NCBI RefSeq assembly: GCF_003286085.1
Contig: NW_020825322.1
Location: 1,612,001-1,676,000 of the forward strand
Direction: 5' to 3'
DNA length: 64,000 nucleotides
Origin: Drosophila persimilis
Lineage: Eukaryota > Arthropoda > Insecta > Diptera > Drosophilidae
This document shows positions 24,301 through 38,900 of this stretch, in pieces. The notes beneath the pieces are model-generated. The model saw only the letters and a list, made by a program, of their open reading frames with translations, searched no databases and was not told where the DNA came from. Within the stretch, counting starts at the first letter, position 1; each line of letters begins with the position of its first letter. Position numbers and translations under genes: made by a program.

Positions 24301-27300
24301 CTAGAACTCACCTCAAAGCTGACAATACCGCTGCGATCCTGATCCAGTGTATTGAATACATAATGTGCGTATAAGGTTGGGTTGGCTGTTGTTAAATGTC
24401 GTTGTTGGATGGCGTCGTACATTGTTGTTGGTGTGCGTTTAATGAAAGCAAAGAAAAGGAGAGCGTTAAATGTGAGAGTTCCAATCGCTGGCTGGCTGGC
24501 TGGCTGGCTAGCGGCAAAACGAGACCAATTAGGTCTCAACTGAAGCATTTAACATTTTGCTTTGGTAACATTATCAATTCAACTCTACACATACATATAC
24601 ACATACACAAAAGGAAGCTATAAAATACATAGTTCGATAGTTGGCCAGCATAAAGATATGAATGGGGTCCTGGTTTTTGGGTCGAATCTTTTATGTGGGT
24701 CGTCCTCGTCGTCGTCTTCGTCTTCGTCTGCGTCTTGGCAACAAAAACTTTTCGCTTTTCCTTTCAGTTTTGTCAACCATAAAAGTTTTTCCATGTTTTC
24801 CTTGAATCGTTCCTGTTTATCACAGGAAAAGTCAACATTTTTCGCCCAAAAGTTTCAATGGAAGCTGTGGCTGGGGCTGGGGCTGGGGCTGTGGCTGGGG
24901 ATGGGGCTGGGGCTAGGGCTGGGGTGGAAAACAGTTCGCAGCTAATTATGCGAGTGTCTCTTGTGGCTGCTGATAAGCTCTGGCACTGGCACGGCCCCTG
25001 CCCTTCCTGCTGTCCCCTGGCGCTGCCGCTTCCATTTGAACATTCTCAATTCCCCTTGCGGCTGCTGCCACAGACAAAAGTGTTGCCTACTTATGAGGGC
25101 TCAACGAGTTCTGGTTCTTGTTCTGGTGCTGGGAGATCTCTGACTTCTTTTTGGGTTTGCGCCGAAAGCACTTAGCGCACTTACTCGCACTGCTCCTCTT
25201 CAGCCCCCCTCCTCCTCACCAGTACGGAGCGAAAAAATGTCTTTATCTGGCCATCACATAACGTTTTGATTATTTCATTCCCATTCCTCTCACTCCTTGC
25301 TTTTCCGTAATTTTACGATTCGCGTTTATGTTTATGACTGTTGCTGTTTTTGGATGCTTTTGAATGCTCTTGGATGCTCTTGGCTGCCGCTGATGCTGAA
25401 CTTTTTTGTCGGTTTATGCGCTCACGATGTTTACACCTCTTTGGCGGGTCAAAGACGTCAGTTCATAAAGTCGCATCAAATCTCATTTAGGAGCGAGCTT
25501 TCATACCCCGTCACAAAGCTGTAAGCTGGCCGCAAAGGAAAAGAGCCAGAATTGCCCTTTTTAGTGCATTTTAAAAGTGAGAGACCATAAAGCGAGAGCT
25601 CACATATCCGAATTTAATTCTCTATACTGTACACTGTATACTGTTCCTATTCCAACAGAATAGGCTTCCAGTTCGATAACAACTTAAGGAAGAATGCCAA
25701 AGTAATGCAATGGTAACTGCCTGAATAGCTCTGATAACTCTCTTAAATTAGCGAGTATGCCGACAGCACCTTCAGCAAGAGAGTGGCATAAAATAGTTCA
25801 TGATTTGGTAGCTTTTCTTATATTTTAGAGCCAACTGAAGGATTGAATGATTCTGCGTAGCCGAGGATACAGGATCGAGGGCTGAACTTTAAACTTTGGA
25901 CCACTTTAAAGAGGCGAAACGCACTGTATGTACGAGCACAGGGGAGTGTATAAATTTATTTGTCAAAATTTATTGTCGCCGTTTGATGCCTAATGTGTTT
26001 TTATGACGCATGACGCAGAGTGCCACGTCCACACGCACAAACTCCCATTCAGAGATGGAGATGGGTTGGGGCTGGGCTGGCAAGGTCAAAGCTCAATGCC
26101 AAAAGATGGCATCTGCTCCCAGCTGCTCTCCGTGCGCGTCCGCGTCCGCGTCCCGAATTTTGTTTCTGGCGCTCGTTCGCGAACAAATCAAAAATGACTG
26201 CAAATGTGCCATGTAAAAATTGTTATAAAATTTGCGCAGAAATTTGCCAAAAAGGAGCGAAGCGCGAGTCTTGCAAAAAACAAAAAGCGACAAAGCGCGG
26301 GGGAGAGAAGCCTTAGAGAAAGAGTCTGGCTGAGGGATGAAGACGGAGCTGGACCTGGAGCTGAAGCTGCAGCTGGAGCTGGAGCAGGGGCCAAAAGTGA
26401 TAAATCACCAACTTTGATGATGCTTTTTTTTGTTTCTTTTTTGCTTCTGGTTCGCCTTCGGTGGGGCTGCCAACTCGTATTAAGATCTGGCAGCGTGTGT
26501 GTGCGATGGGGATGAGGGGGATGCGTGGGTAAAGCAGCTTATCAAAATAAAAAATGATTTCATTATTTATTTTTCATCAGATAACGGCCAGACATGATGA
26601 AGAATAAGAATAATCAGCGGGGGGGCTGCCATGAAGAGGGTGTGCCGAAAAAGAAGAGGAGCGAAGGCGGAGCAGAGGACGGGAAGGACGTTAGTCTCAT
26701 GTTTACTTGGAATTTCTTATTTCTGTTTCCGGCTGTCGATGGAAAGCATACTCTCCCCTCCCCCCATCGTCCCTCAGGCGTTCCCTTCTGTGCCCCACAT
26801 ATCTGGCTTCGGCTCTGGCTCCTCTTCCCGCCCTTGTTGTGGCAGTCAAAATAGGTTTATTATAATAATTCAGTGCCCCAAACATGTGTAGCAATAACTT
26901 GTCTACTTCTGCACTGCCTGGAGCGGGGGAGGGGCTGAGCAGTACAAATGTGGCATAAATAGGATTTATGCTGGTCGTCCTCGTCACGTGGCCATGCACT
27001 CGAGGTGGGCATGAATTCTCCCAGCAATTTGAAGCATTCTCAAAAGAATCAGTCCGAAACTATAGACGATGTGCAGTGCGTGGCAGGCATTAGTATAAGG
27101 CAGCTGCAAAGTGCCGTGGCTTCGGATATCTTGAAAGTTAATCAGCTATTAATGTGCTCCTTTAACTCTTCCTTTGCAATTTTTGCATCTTTGGGCACCA
27201 ATTATACATCTCTCTCTTCCATGTGATTGATACTCGTTACATCCCGAAGCACTGTCCAGTCTAATTAAACAGTTCCGTGCCTCACTGTACCCCCTTCGCG

Positions 27301-29930
27301 CGGTAATGTATCAGCAATTCAGTTAGTTACTGGCCGGCAAAGGCAAAGGAATTTCGACCCTTTCGCCCGGTCTCATCATCATCCTCAACTTCCACCCATG
27401 GCTGCCGTCTAGCATCTACCACCGGTAGCACCGCCTTTGCAGTTGTAAATGTAAATTGTGCTGAGGGGAAACGAAAAAAATATGGAAAAAATTCACTTGT
27501 TGTGCAAACGAGGTCAAGTGGGTGGCTTGGTTAACACTCCCCTTGCCCCTTGCTCCTTGCCCCTTTCCCATTTCTCTTCTTGCTGGCCATTTCCCCATCC
27601 CTCCTGTCCCGCAGCAGACCGCGACTTGTGAAACATGATTTTGCTTTTTATGCTTTTTTGCTAATTTGCTTTCTGCATTTCATATTTTTTGAAGCCAAGG
27701 GCCAGGCCAGGGCAGCCGTCCAAACAAAGAGTCGCCTCTTTGCCTTTCTGTATACACGTATAACCAGCATCCTCCTTCTCCTCCGCCTCCTCCTCCTCCT
27801 CCTTCTCCTCCGCCTCCTCCTCCTCCTCCTCCTCCTCCTACGTATCATCATCATCATCACTCTCGCTATGATCATCTGCAGCAACTCTTTGGGGCCACCG
27901 CCGTCTGCCCAAGGGCCATACATTTTTATCAATGGCATTTGCCTTGAGTTGACTTTTGGCCAGCTCGAAGAGCAACACAGGGACAGGATACACAGGGGAG
28001 CAGCGGAGGTCCGGAGGTGGGAATGGGGTCTCCAGCCAATTGGCCTTTGTTTTGGAGCTCTTTTGCTAATCATAACTAAGGCAAAGGGAACATAAATTTC
28101 ATTTTCATGTGAATGCACTCCTCCCTCAAAGTGCGTATCGGTTCAATGATTCCAAAACCGATTAAGGCTAAGTGAAACTTATGGAATGGAGCGCCAGGTG
28201 GAAGGATAACAACTGCAGTGCCATTCCGAATCGATTGGTAAAAATGGAACGTATGGAATTCACTGAAGGGATATTTGATTGTTTTAATTGGAACCTGTGT
28301 GGACTGGGGTGGAGTCGAAGCAGCATTTGCCAGGAAAATGTGAATGGATGGGAGAGTATATATGGCCTGAGATCCTGCGAGCTGGGGCAAAAGGAATAAA
28401 TGGGGTGCTGAGAAGAAACACTCGTGGGACGATGAAGAGGAAACGGAAGTGAAGAAGGTGTACTAAAATGAACTCCACACATCACACCACAAATCTAGCT
28501 ACGAAAGTGTAAGAAAAAACACTAGGACAGAGAATGAAGTGAGACTTTACACTAGGACTGGGTGAGTGAGCATTCGTATGTGGCTAGGAACAACGTTTGA
28601 AACTTGGCAGGCTTTAGGCAGTCATTAGTTCAAGTCAGAAACAGTAACGAAACAAAGTATACTGTACCGCACGAACCTCCCTGTGGAAAAAACTGAGAGT
28701 AGATCACTTTGAAGGTGTCCTCCTTGACGACGCCCGTGGGGCACTCAGCCTTAAAGCCGCGATAAATTCGTTTGATCTCGTCCTCCGTGAAGCGGGTCGC
28801 CCGACTCAGGGCGCTCAGCGAGTCCGGTCTGTAGCGTGCTGGCGTCTCGAATTCCTCTAGTTCCGAATCTGCAATTAAAGGGATACAGACAGAAGTTGGT
28901 CAGAGAGTCCTTTGACAAAGAGGCAAATGCGCACATTGGAAAAAGTTAAGACTGCAATTTTCATAGAAAGCTTAATGTTGCATCTAAATAATGAGGATCT
29001 TAGCTATGGTTTTTACAAGTATTCTTGCTGATCTTTGATCTCAGTATGAAGAGTATTATGCATCTGTTCTCCTTCTCAGAGTCCACAATATTAAACTCTA
29101 GTTGCTTTGAGGCCTACGTTCTTTAAGAATGTGCGAGTTCAATGAGAACACTCCCAAAGTCCATACACTTTTAATCTTTAAACTTAGTTTCACACAAAAC
29201 CATCTTTCTGGTCCAGGGTGAATCCACATAAAGGGCCAGAATAAATATACTTTCGTCGTTTGCCTTTTGGGCTTGTTCCAGTTAAGTCTGCTTTCTGCAC
29301 CCGCCCCACAGGCTACCCACACTGCCCTCGAACCCTGTAACTGCCACTTTCCGACCACCGTGCCACGACACACGCGATTTTGATCTGTTGAGCCGCTCGA
29401 TGTGCCGATGTGTTGAATTGACTTGCCAGTTGCCTTAAGTACCTTGTAGTACTTTGCCTGTCGAAAGTTTGCGCCTCTTTGTTCGAGTTTCGTGGTTAAC
29501 GAGGGCCTTTAGGGAGTGAAGGGGCGTGGGGGTGGTTCTCGTTCTGCTGTGGTTGTGGGGGTTGAGGTGGTATCCTCAAAAAAGGTAAATGATGCTTGAC
29601 TTTTCTTTTTGGGCCTCTGCCCTGCGTCGGTTTCTTTCAAAGGCGAGAAAAAAAGTTCTTTGTAGCTGAGGCGCCTCAATTTTAGTTAATTAAAAGTTTT
29701 ACCCTCACACAGGCACACACGCACCCACACAGAAACACACACATAAACACACACCTAGAAGCGCTTACCTACTCACACAGATTCACGGACACGTTGGGAC
29801 AGGGATATGCAGCCGGCAACAGAGAGCGCTTTTTGGTAAGCGACAAACGGGGTTCACGCGCTTGACAAATGGCTGCTTAAAAATGCATGAAAATATGCGA
29901 GCGGCGACAGGGAACACACAGGAAGACAAC

Positions 29931-29964
<34 letters not shown>

Positions 29965-32900
29965 AGGGGGCTTTGGTGAGAATTATGGACTGAGGAGAGG
30001 TGGTTTACGAGAGCAGCATTGTTCTCGCGCCAATGCCCATTTTACTATAGCAAAAGGCAAAAATCAAGAACAGTGTGAAAGTTGGAAAGAGAGGGAGAGA
30101 ACTACAGAGTTAGAAAGAGATATAAAGAGTGAAGAGGGACAAATAAGTGAGGAGGGCACTGGGGTAGATGGACTGCAATTGTCGTTGCCTTTGGCGTTAG
30201 ATTTTAATTTTCTTGCCGGCTTATGCCACACACAAGGGCACAAGGACACACGTACACGCCCGCTCAGCACACATGGAAAAGCACTCTTGCTTATGCAATT
30301 TCATTTTAGGCGAAAGTGGAGAACTAAATACCAAAAAGGAACCTACAAGAGGAGCCACAGCCCGCAACCATACATTTTCATTTTAATTTCTTTTATTGTG
30401 TTTTCGTACCGAAAGAATTTTAGCCTAATACCTCCGCAAAGGAAAACCCCAGAGGAATTTAGTTCAAAGTGGAAGCGCATAAATAGAGAATTACAATAAT
30501 CACAATAGAGAAAAACCAAAACAATCGCTAATTAAATACAATTAAGATCAGAAATTGGTCTGAAAACTAATTTAGTTGGTATCCCTATACTCTCACTCTT
30601 ATCTTCCCACTTCATTAAGATAAGTTTCTTCAACCTAATTTGCTCTTTCGTGGGAAATCCGCTCCCGTTTGCCTCTGGCTAAGCAGATTTCTTATCTTCC
30701 TGTCCATTTTCTCTTACTTACACTCTCGCTCCTTTCAGCTTTCCATTGCCCTGTCCTTATATTTCTCTCCGACACACACTTTGTCTGTTTATTGTTTCCA
30801 TTTGGGTATTTCTTCCCATTTTCATATTTCTTCTCGTTACACTCGAGTGGATTTGCATTCGCATTCTTCAGTTTTACCCGCAGTCGCCGTTTTGTGTGTG
30901 TGTGTGTGTGTGTGGCGGTTTCGGGTCTGAATTTTATGTCTCTGGCATCTTTTGAACATTGTCAGCACAATGTTGACGAATTGCATTAGTTCTAATATAT
31001 ATTCATGTGCAGTTGGCACTTTTTTTGGTTTTGTTTGGCTTTAATTTACCAAAAGTTCCTTCAATTTTTCTGCTGCCTTTTCGGGGTTCCCCTTGCCCTG
31101 TGACCATTTCCACATTGGCCAAAATTGTGTGTGTGTGTTTTTTTCTGTTTTGGCGCTTTATTATCACCTGCTGGTGCCTCTGGGAGAGGCAATGTCAAGA
31201 GCAAACAAAATATTCCCCTAAATGTCTAAATTATTTGTGGCACAAACAAAGTTGCCGTTGTTCGGGCCGCGACAGCTGCCCCCAAATGCAGGGATTACTT
31301 TTTTTCAACTGCTTTCACAGTGGTGTGTGTCTGCGCATGCAAGCAGTGCATATGCATAGGTAGTCATGAATGCCCAAATGCAGGCATTACTTTTTTTCAA
31401 CTGCTTTCACAGTGGTGTGTGTCTGCGCATGCAAGCAGTGCATATGCATAGGTAGTCATGAATTCTGAACTGATCAGATTTTTTGTGCATTGAAAGATTT
31501 ACGTACCTAAATGTATTTACACCTAATTTCTGAATATTTTAATTTACTTTTTTATCTTTGACTGCACGAACATTTTTTACAGTTCTCTGCTAAACAGCCA
31601 TAATCAAATGTTTCAAAAATATGAATTAATACATAAGTATATTTGAAATGTTTTAAATTCAGTCTTCTACATTATTAACATATATATCACGACCCTCATT
31701 TTGCTGCTAGTTCCATGTTGCTCGGATGAACCGATCTTGGATCTAAAGTAGATGCTCATGCTCACGCTGGTGGCCACCTGCTGAGGTTAAGGTGCGAACG
31801 GCCATGCCTCATTTAGTTTGCTGTTGCGGCGAGGCTCAGAGCTAGGCCGGGTCGGGTGCAGTGGGGTGGGGTCGGTTCGGATCTGATCTGGCAATTGGCA
31901 AACATAACAATAAACAACAGGATGGCAGTGGAATGGCATTTTGCGGTGAGTGGGGCTGGGCGTGGCGGTGCGAGCAGCGGGTGAAGGGCCACCAGAGCAG
32001 AGGCATTCTCGGATTGCCATTGTTGCCAGTGCAAGTTCAGATAAAGCACAAAACACACGGAACCACAGATGCAGTTACAATTGGTATGCCGACGCCCTGC
32101 CCACTTCCCACCCTCCGCCATCAATCCGCCACCCCTGACCGCGCGCCTCACCCCGCATTGCATGAGCTCGCATAATAAGTTCCTGTTTATCTCGGCTCGC
32201 TTGGTGTTTGTTTGGCCAACGTTGGCTGCAGTGCCCTTCGTCATCCCTCTCCCTTTCTCTGTCTCCGTCTCTGCTTTCAATGTGTGTGTGTGTGGGTGTG
32301 TGTGGCTGCGCAGGTGTCATGTTTCCGTTTCCGCTGCAACAGCAACAGCAGCGCCAGCAGTGCCAGCAGCAGAACCGCCAGTCAAGTGCAAATATTTTTG
32401 CATGCTGCACCTCACACACACACACACACACACACAGGGAAAGAAAAACCGCAACAGACTCCTCCAACAACCCACCTTTTGGGGGAGGGACATTGGATTT
32501 TATTAGGTCTGACTGGGAATGGGTTCTTGTTTGTGTTATTTTTACCACTGCAGAAGAAAAAGCAGCAGCGGCAGTGGCAGTGGAAGTAGCAGAGGCAGTA
32601 AAAATATTTGCTTTCGTTCAGTTTCAAGTGTGCGGCATGTCGATAAGTGCCAGTGACTGCAGTTTTTCCAAATGTTTACCTCGCTTTACGCCCGAACTCA
32701 AATCTTTTGTTTACTATAAAAGTGCAAATTAATAAAAAATATATATGATGCTCTGGGGGACGACAGGATTGTGGTGTAGCTGACATGCCTTTGAAGATGC
32801 TCACTCAGTCGAGGCATTCGCAGATACACGGACACACACTCAAGCACACACGGAGAAAGGCATTATCCAATGCCTTTGGCTGCCTTAACAGCTTTCCTTT

Positions 32901-35900
32901 TTATCTGTTACCTCTTTTTGATCAGGGAAGCCCGCAAATAAAGCGAGATGCTTAAGTCAACATCGCATGCTGGACTGGCGCTGCTCAAAAGTCTAACTTT
33001 ATGCTGGTTATGGCAGTATTAAGGTCAATATTGATTCACAGGATCCATCCCCAAAAAGAAAACTTTTTCTGTTCAACAGCTACGTGAAACTAAAGGATTG
33101 GATCTGAAGAGCTTACAGCCATTCGGAAGCTGACACCTGTACGAATTGTATTTCTTATCCTTTTCTAGGACCAGGCGCGTCTGGGATGGTATACACCCTG
33201 GTGTTTTCAATCAATTTCAGTCCAAGCAGCTTCTCATCGTCACCTTTTTTCTTTGATGTATCCCAATTTATTTCAAACTAATATATTATTCATTTATTCA
33301 AACACAATTTTGCATGCAAATAATTCTCACAGGCAAAATGATTTCCTTTATGAACTTTCAATCTGCTCGTATATCGAGTTTCCTTTCATCACATTTTTCT
33401 CAGATTTATCTCAATTTTCTTTGTTTGACATACACTGATTTAAAAGAGGTATTTTCAATTAGTTTTTCTCTTCTGCTGCCCAAACGTCTCCCAGAGTTAT
33501 CAATATATTTATGCATATTTGCTTTGGTTTGCCACAAAGGGATTTCGGATAATATATTATCATTCCATACGAATTTAATTTTCCGCACTAAGCTTTGAAA
33601 ATATGTAGTTTAACGAATTATGTATTTTTGTTGTGCTCTTCTTCTCCTGCCGAGCAATCCCCTTTTTTCTGTGCCACGCTTCAATATTAAGCTGAAATCC
33701 CACTAAAAACAGATTTATCCACACATGGAAAGCAACAAAAATAAAAAATATAAAAAGAAAAAGAAAAAAAGGGGGGCGAAAGGGGAAAAAGAGAAACGAG
33801 TATAAAAAGTTGGACTGCAAGTTTGCCATGCAGACAATGCTCCGACACTTATCTCATTTAATTTCGTATAATTTTTTCCTCCTTTGCAGCTCTGGCTCCA
33901 TGCCACACACACACACATGGACACATGTCGGGCGTGTGGCGTGTGGCGTGTGTGCAACATTTGTGTAAGGAAAAATGAAAGAAGTGCAACTTTGTGCCAT
34001 GTTTCTCATCACATTGTTGCAGTATGTGGGAGTCTGGGGGGGAATGAAATGGGGTTAGTGACGGTGAGGGGTCGCCGCCAAAGGGGTTAATGAAAAAACT
34101 TTTTCGGCTGCTGCTGGGGCTGCAGTTGTTGCCTCTGCCTCTGCCTCTGCTTTTGCTTTGCTTTGTTTTATTGCGCATTTTTGCGGTCGCGATTGTTGGA
34201 TTTCAGTTGCCGTTGCTGCCTCAGACAATGGCCAACAAATTGGTGGCGACGAAACGAGTGAGGCAGGTCCCAGCTCCAGCTCCTGCACTTGTATAGATAA
34301 AAAGAAAAGACAAAGCAGTGCCGAGCAGAGCAGAGCTGTGGGAGAGCAGCGTAAGGTCGGCGAAGGTTTGGCTAAAGGAAGATAATGTGAGAGCCGAAAT
34401 GCACTTAACTCATTTACGATCCGCACCGAATGCGCTTAAATAAATTAAAATGTGGCAGGCCCTGACACTTAAAGGCATATGCACAAGCATGTGCATACTC
34501 GTAGACTCTGCTACACGAGTCGAACAATCGATGCCCTGTATGTGCAATTTTGCACCTTCGCAGCATGACTGCTTGCAGTCCACAACTGTCGCGACATGTC
34601 GTCCCTTGCTCAGACTGCTTACACCACTTGCAGTGTCCACTGCTTGCTACACAAAAACTCGTTGCCTACTTATAAGGGCATCGTTTCAAATGATCATCTT
34701 ACGGCATGAAAGGCTGGGATTGAATTAATTTACAGGGTATGAAATATACTGTGGAGACTGTCGCAGTGCCTCGTGTCCTGACACCGTTGTGCCGGAGTCG
34801 CTGCTTTCGCTTGAATGCCTGTGAAAGGCGCGAAAGTGTGCCAAGAAGCGAGTAACAAGAGACAGTCAAACAAAGAGTGGCAGAGCGGGAGAGCAGCAGA
34901 ACGCGAGAGGCCGGCTGGGCAGTAGAGATGATGTCTGCGGAGCAATGGGTAAGCCGGTCTCAAAGGACTTGCTGCACTTAAAACATCGCGGTCGCCATTA
35001 AAAATTATGTGCAATAAGCAGCAGCAGCGACTGCGAACAAACAACAAATAATGAAATTATAATTAAAGCCAGAGCCAGAGCCGGTACTGGACCGGACCAA
35101 AAATGCTGAACGAATCTGAAAGCGAAGGCAAGGGCAGTAGCCCTACTGCCCCTAGCGGCAGGGGCAAAGAGCAAAATGAGACCATCAAGTGCACAAAATG
35201 GAGCGACCACAAAATGCAGACAACGAATTCAATTACCTTCTCAAGCCGGGTCCAGCCAAGTGTGGGCGTGGCATAATGAAGAAATTATGAAGTGCATTAA
35301 GGGCCAGAAAGGACCGCGGCGAACGGGGAGCGGTAGCGGGGAAACGCAAACAAGACGACGACGTAGTTCCAAAGAAGGGCCCAAAGAAGAAGCAGCCCAA
35401 AGGAAAATGAATACGCTGATTGAGCTGCCCTAAAGGACAGATACAGGCAGCGAGAGAAGAGGGTGACAGAGATGGAAACGGAGACAGAGCAGCAATGGCA
35501 AAGGACAGGACAATAAAGTGCAGCCAACGGCATTGAAGAAAAATGGAAAAAACAACAGCGAGCAAACATTGAGGGGGCGATGAAGCGAGAGGGCGTAGTG
35601 AGCTGCTGGGTGGGACGGTGGGAAGGTCCCACATACATACATATACATGTACATATATAGAGTAAAGACTACAGAGTAAGCCAATTACCAAAGCCAAAAC
35701 GAGCAGCGGCTCCAATTTATTTTCATCTTATATATGTACACATCATTTTTGTTTTTATTATCTTTTTGTACTCCGAATACCCTCTACTAATTGGTTTCCA
35801 AGGGTATACGTCTGGGCCAGGGCTGATGGTCCACAAACACTTACAGGGTATCCATGTACCAGACTACCAGAGACTACTCTGCAGGCCCTGGTGCCCTGCC

Positions 35901-38900
35901 GCAAATTCTTTGCTTGTTTGCAGCTCTGCTCTTTCCTGCTTCCCTCTTCCATCGCTTATGTGTCTGTATATTTTTAGCTTTTTTCCCAGCTTTGCCGGGA
36001 TGTTCTGTTCTGTTCCGCAGTGGCACCCCTGATCACCCCTGAGCCCCCAGCACTGAGCCACCACCCTTCTGGGTAATTAATTGAAATGCCTGTCGCGGCC
36101 AAGGCTGACTGAGTATTCTCGTCGTCCTTGACTTTGGGCCTCTAGTGTGGAGAGGCAAAGGAAACCAAGGGAAACTAAATCAAACTGTGAAAAACTAGAC
36201 ACTTAAGATCAATTAGTGTTGCAGGCGAAGGAATTGCTATTGATAAATGGCTAGAAATATTTATAAATTGAGAATATAAATAAGCAACGAACCTAAAAGC
36301 AATTAATGTTGCAAAGCGAGGGAATTAGGCTTGACAAATGGTAGGAAAAAATTCAAAAATTTCAAACAGTCTGCAGTAGGCTTAAGTTGGAGGTGAGGAA
36401 GAGGAAAGCTGGTAGTGGCAAAATGGAGCAAAGTTTGAACAGCATTTGATTATAGTGCAAACAGCTTTGAGAACTAAATTCTGTCCCCAGTGCACCACTT
36501 AGCGCGAGCGAAATTAATTATCGCCCCCACCGCATATGGGGTGCCCCCACCGCACAAAAAACGTATTTAGATTTAATTTGTGAATGAGTTTTAAACTCAA
36601 TTAAAGTTGAAATCCTCAAACAAAATTTAAATGGCGTGTCATTTGATAACATAAGCCAGCGCCTTTTCAATTGGATAGAGAGTCGGATGGCGGTGCTGGT
36701 AAGGGGTACGATCTAGAGGGTTCTGGGGGGGAGGCGGTTTTTGGAGGAGGCCAACTTGTCATTCATCAAACTTTTTCAATAAAACTTTTACGCCGCTTCT
36801 CCTCGCTGGCCAACCAAGCTGCAAATCCGTCGCTCATTTCGAGAGCTAAAAAAAAGCTTTTCCCCGCGATCTGCCGCGAGATGAACTGTTGAGCGGGAAG
36901 CAGAAGGGGCAGCAGGGGCAGCAGGGGCAGCAGGGGCACCGGGGCACAGGCAGGCCAGAGTTTGAGTCAAGTGTGGTAGAGAGGAATGCGAAAGTTCTGT
37001 TTGTCGAATTGTACCGGAGAATAGAGTTTCGATTTCCATTGCCGACTCTCTTCCCAACTGTCATTGTCAACACTTTTCCAAGGCCAACATGGCCAGCATG
37101 GCCATGCCCCTGCATCTAACACCCCTTGACCCCACCAACCCCACCGACATTGGGGAGCAGCTCAGTTTGAAGCTCTTGCAAACAAATATTATACTCGTAT
37201 TGTGTTCCATATCGATTTCCTCTCTGGCTTCCTCCGCATTCAATTTACAGGATGGGCCATGCAACTTTTATGTTGAGCTCATCATTTTGCAAAATGCTCA
37301 AAGGGGGAGAATACCGGAGGATGTAGGTGGCTACCACCGAACGGAACTGCACGGAGCTAGCAAGGAGCACACACAAAAACAAAACTGAATCGAGCCAAGA
37401 ACGAGACGCAGATGATGAAGAACAAATTGACAAAAGAATCAGCATGAAGGACAGAACTCGGGGGCCTGAATGAACTTGGTGCTTCTTAAAAAGGAATAAA
37501 GGGACCGAGTGAGAAAGGGGGGTGTGTGGGCATGGAGTTATGGAGATTCAAATAGTTGAGCCGTAAAAAAATCAATGCAATCTTGACGTAGAGTCTGAGA
37601 GGAGGTGGGTCCATCCATTTCCATAATTAATCATGCAAGTGCCAGCAAATACATACGCACATTGTATATGAAAGGGTAAAGTGAAGGCTTTGGAAGTTCC
37701 TCAGCTCAAACGAAATAAAATTAATTTGATAGCGACCCTGGATAGCGACCGTTTAGATGCCCTGGAAGGATGGAGGGATGGAAGGAATTTCTTTGCCACG
37801 TTTTAAATGCCACTGCATAAATATGTGCACCCACAATGGCTATTCAATACTCGTAAATGACTCGTTCAAGGCTGCTGGCACACATTTTCGCATGCATAAA
37901 TTGAATGAAGCGACAAAAACCGCCGCGAAACCTCAAGCGCGTTTTACTAGCGTTTTTCCGTACGCGCCCCAGCAGGCCCCAGCCAAAATTCGTACAAAAA
38001 ATGTCCCTGCTGGCAGATTCATGGCCATGAATTGGCCCAAAACTCAAAGCGGCGGTTAGTATGAACTGGCATGGGGTTAGCCGTGGCAAAGAGCAGAACA
38101 AGCGGTTGCAAGCGGTTAGGAGAGAACTCACAAACGGGGGTTAACGCTTACGCTTGGAGAGGCAGTGCCAGGCCAGCACAAGAGTTGCCATCGCTACACA
38201 AAATAAAAATCGAAAAGAAAAATATATGTATAGTACTCGTATATAATATACAGATAAATCAAGGGGATAAACTGGACAAAACAAATTAGGGGGAATAAGG
38301 CAGAGGATAAATGCCTGTGGTCACAGCCCTTTTCTCCAACCGAGTGACCATGCTTCACTGCTCCTAAGTCAGTGATCAACTGCTGTTTAAGTGCACTTTG
38401 CCACAGAGAAAGCCAGCTTGCTTATAATTGCAAGCCTTGCTTTTGAATCTGTGGTGGACTCAAAGTAACTCTTGCGAGAGCCAGCAGCCTTTGCTCCTTG
38501 CTCTGGACACAGACAGACAGACAGACTGGACAGGTTAGAGAGGACTGAGTCCGTGTGGTCTCCTTGCGCTTACCAGTTTGCGTGGTGCTGCCTTGGAAGA
38601 GGTTGCGCAGATAGCTGATCAGCCGCCGGTGGAGCGGCCGGTGGCGATGGCGCGACGACTTGCGCAGCGAGGAGGACGACTCCTGGCCACCGCCACCCTG
38701 CTCCACATCGTCGGGGTCCAGCGGTGTCGCTGTGGCGCCCACCTCCTTGCCACACTGGGTGGCATCCACAATTATCTCGATGCTGCGCTGTGTATTCGAC
38801 TTCTTCAGGTGACCGAGTGCTGTCATCGCTGTGCTGGTGCTGCCACCGCCACCACTTCCGCATCCGCCACCGGCACTTGTGGCAATGGTGCCAATAAGGG

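Larger units (their letters stand above)
24386..28676 (-). other. Intron 2 of the KChIP-like gene
   Basis: About 4.3 kb with GGGGCT, TGGC and CTC repeats. No nested gene was seen. Confidence 0.8.
28869..38573 (-). other. Intron 1 of the KChIP-like gene
   Basis: About 9.7 kb. It holds the 92-bp tandem duplication, the older 90-bp duplication and CA/GA repeats. Alternative first exons could lie here, but none is clear. Confidence 0.75.

Noticed and set aside
27648..28118. Minus-strand frame with a long pure-Arg run
   Set aside because: It is produced by the (CTC)n repeat. Flanking codons show no coding bias and no splice context.
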